Below, piece by piece: positions 43,043-43,965 of a stretch of DNA of 43,965 bases (positions are counted from its first letter, which is position 1; every line of letters begins with the position of its first letter). The stretch is taken from positions 1 through 43,965 of the forward strand of contig NZ_ATZI01000020.1 in NCBI RefSeq assembly GCF_000428125.1. The letters run 5' to 3'. A program made the translations under genes and the position numbers. Below the pieces are notes generated by a model. That model worked only from the letters and a program-made list of their open reading frames with translations. It did not search any database and was not told the origin of the DNA. This DNA comes from Bacteroides graminisolvens DSM 19988 = JCM 15093. Lineage in GTDB: Bacteria; Bacteroidota; Bacteroidia; Bacteroidales; Bacteroidaceae.

Positions 43043-43639
43043 CTAAACGCTGAAAAGCATCTCAACCAATTGTGGACGCAAAAATGCCTTAAAGTAATTC
43101 ATAAATTCTTCTTCCCCAAAGTTTATTTTATAAGATCCATCTTTCGGAGATACGGTGAAGAGTGTTTTAATGCCATTTACTTGTTCTATTTGAACGCCTT
43201 TATCTAAAAGAGATTTGGCATGTGCTGCAAAATAAGCTTTCAGAGCTTCTGCTTCTTGAGTACTGATTGTAATAGGCTCGTTAGCACTCCATTTAGAAGC
43301 TAAAGCAACGATAAACGAATAAAGATACTCTTTGTTATTTACGAACTCATTAACCGGAGCTGAAACAATTTTATCAGTAACCACAGATGCAATCTCAGAC
43401 TTGAGCGCATTAACAGACTGACTGGCAAACAATTTCAACTCTGATTTGGTATTCTCGACCAACTCTTCTGCAGCTTTACGAGCAGATGCATTAATTGCAT
43501 CGGCCTCTTTACGGGCTTTTTCAATAATTGTTTTCGCATCAGCTTCCGCTTTTGCTATCAGTTTCTGAGCTTCTTCATTTCCTTTTTCAACGCCTTCACG
43601 ATAAATCTTATCTGTGAGTTCTTGAATTTTATTTTCCAT
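43043..43639 (-). CDS. atpE: V/A-type ATPase subunit E (peripheral stalk)
   Basis: The start at 43639 (MENKIQELTDKIYREGVEKG) gives 198 residues; the in-frame ATG 11 codons upstream is less likely since it breaks family length. The N-terminal half is an Ala/Lys/Glu-rich helix (KAEADAKTIIEKARKEADAI) that pairs in the peripheral stalk, and the C-terminal half is globular. No separate G/H partner gene is seen. It is the first gene of the operon, behind TATATTTG at 43701-43708. Confidence 0.88.
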   Translation of the reverse strand: MENKIQELTDKIYREGVEKGNEEAQKLIAKAEADAKTIIEKARKEADAINASARKAAEELVENTKSELKLFASQSVNALKSEIASVVTDKIVSAPVNEFVNNKEYLYSFIVALASKWSANEPITISTQEAEALKAYFAAHAKSLLDKGVQIEQVNGIKTLFTVSPKDGSYKINFGEEEFMNYFKAFLRPQLVEMLFSV

Positions 43640-43700
43640 ACTTATAGGATTATTTTGAAGTTTATATATCAATCGTGTGTCTTAACCAGAAGGAATGGGC

Positions 43701-43708
43701 CAAATATA
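43701..43708 (-). promoter_or_regulatory. -7 element of the V-ATPase operon
   Basis: Minus-strand TATATTTG fits TAnnTTTG, 61 nt before the ATG at 43639. A -33 element is not clear. Confidence 0.6.
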
Positions 43709-43814
43709 CGAAATTAACAGCATTTTTGTTTTAAGATGAGAGGAAAAAGGAACTAGTTTAATATATTTTTCATTCCTGTGTTTCAAATGGATATCTCCGG
43801 TAGGCTTTAAACGC

Positions 43815-43849
43815 AAAAAGTCCCACAGCTTTGTATAGCTGCAGGACTT
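43815..43849 (-). terminator. Terminator of the rRNA operon
   Basis: AAGTCCTGCAGCT and AGCTGTGGGACTT (minus strand) pair with two G-U wobbles, followed by five T residues. It begins 11 nt past the 5S 3' end. Confidence 0.88.
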
Positions 43850-43859
43850 CTCTAAAAAA

Positions 43860-43965
<106 letters not shown>

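Overview
The window looks like a chromosome segment from a Bacteroidales gut anaerobe, most likely Bacteroides or a close relative. Many genes have the Bacteroidetes-type -7 element TAnnTTTG in front of them, some with a TTTG/TTG -33 element 18-20 nt upstream, and Shine-Dalgarno sequences are mostly absent. Family content fits too: a TlpA-like lipoprotein, a long S16 with an Ala/Glu tail, a GT3-type glycogen synthase, periplasmic GH43 and GH2 enzymes, and a V-type ATPase operon carrying DUF2764. A 5S rRNA enters at the right edge.

Layout, left to right. (1) 1-242: start of an ISAon1-like transposase running off the left edge. (2) 493-927: small heat-shock protein behind a sigma54-like promoter. 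(3) 1007-7068, minus: six-gene efflux operon (TolC, HlyD, two ABC ATPases, two ABC-2 permeases), divergent from an AraC-type regulator at 7270-8163. (4) 8184-10443: a possible small RNA, then a di-iron RIC/ScdA-type hemerythrin and a LuxR-type regulator, divergent from flavodoxin. (5) 10689-11926: MetE-like methyltransferase homologue under a cobalamin riboswitch. (6) 11993-14332: CDF metal exporter and a split ThrE-type exporter (YjjP/YjjB). (7) 14520-19093: hexuronate catabolism. KDPG aldolase and KDG kinase are on minus; a LacI-family regulator and altronate dehydratase are on plus. The shared intergenic region has two near-identical palindromes. (8) 19304-20602 NhaC antiporter; 20716-21279 S16. 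(9) 21480-23054 GH43, a repeat-rich spacer, then a minus operon potA-potB-potC-potD with a GH2 beta-galactosidase appended (30365 to 23490). (10) 30502-31599 TlpA-like lipoprotein, convergent with glycogen synthase and alpha-glucan phosphorylase. (11) 36118-43639, minus: V/A-type ATPase operon E-DUF2764-A-B-D-I-K. (12) 43860-43965: 5S rRNA with its terminator.

How the genes work together. Altronate dehydratase makes 2-keto-3-deoxygluconate, KdgK phosphorylates it and Eda cleaves the product to pyruvate and glyceraldehyde-3-phosphate. The LacI-family protein probably represses both arms through the paired operators. The glycogen pair stores and releases glucose. The V-ATPase rotor subunit carries the residues that bind Na+ in the Enterococcus enzyme, and NhaC in the same window would also act on the Na+ gradient. 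The hemerythrin/LuxR/flavodoxin cluster looks like an iron or nitrosative/oxidative stress module.

The least explained elements are a 21-bp-period tandem array with a perfect 21-bp hairpin at 23150-23388, a promoter-plus-terminator unit without an ORF at 8184-8405, the riboswitch-controlled MetE homologue with altered catalytic residues, and the polyamine operon that ends in a glycosidase. No tRNA or CRISPR array was seen. I did not find a clear defence or other wholly new multi-gene system.
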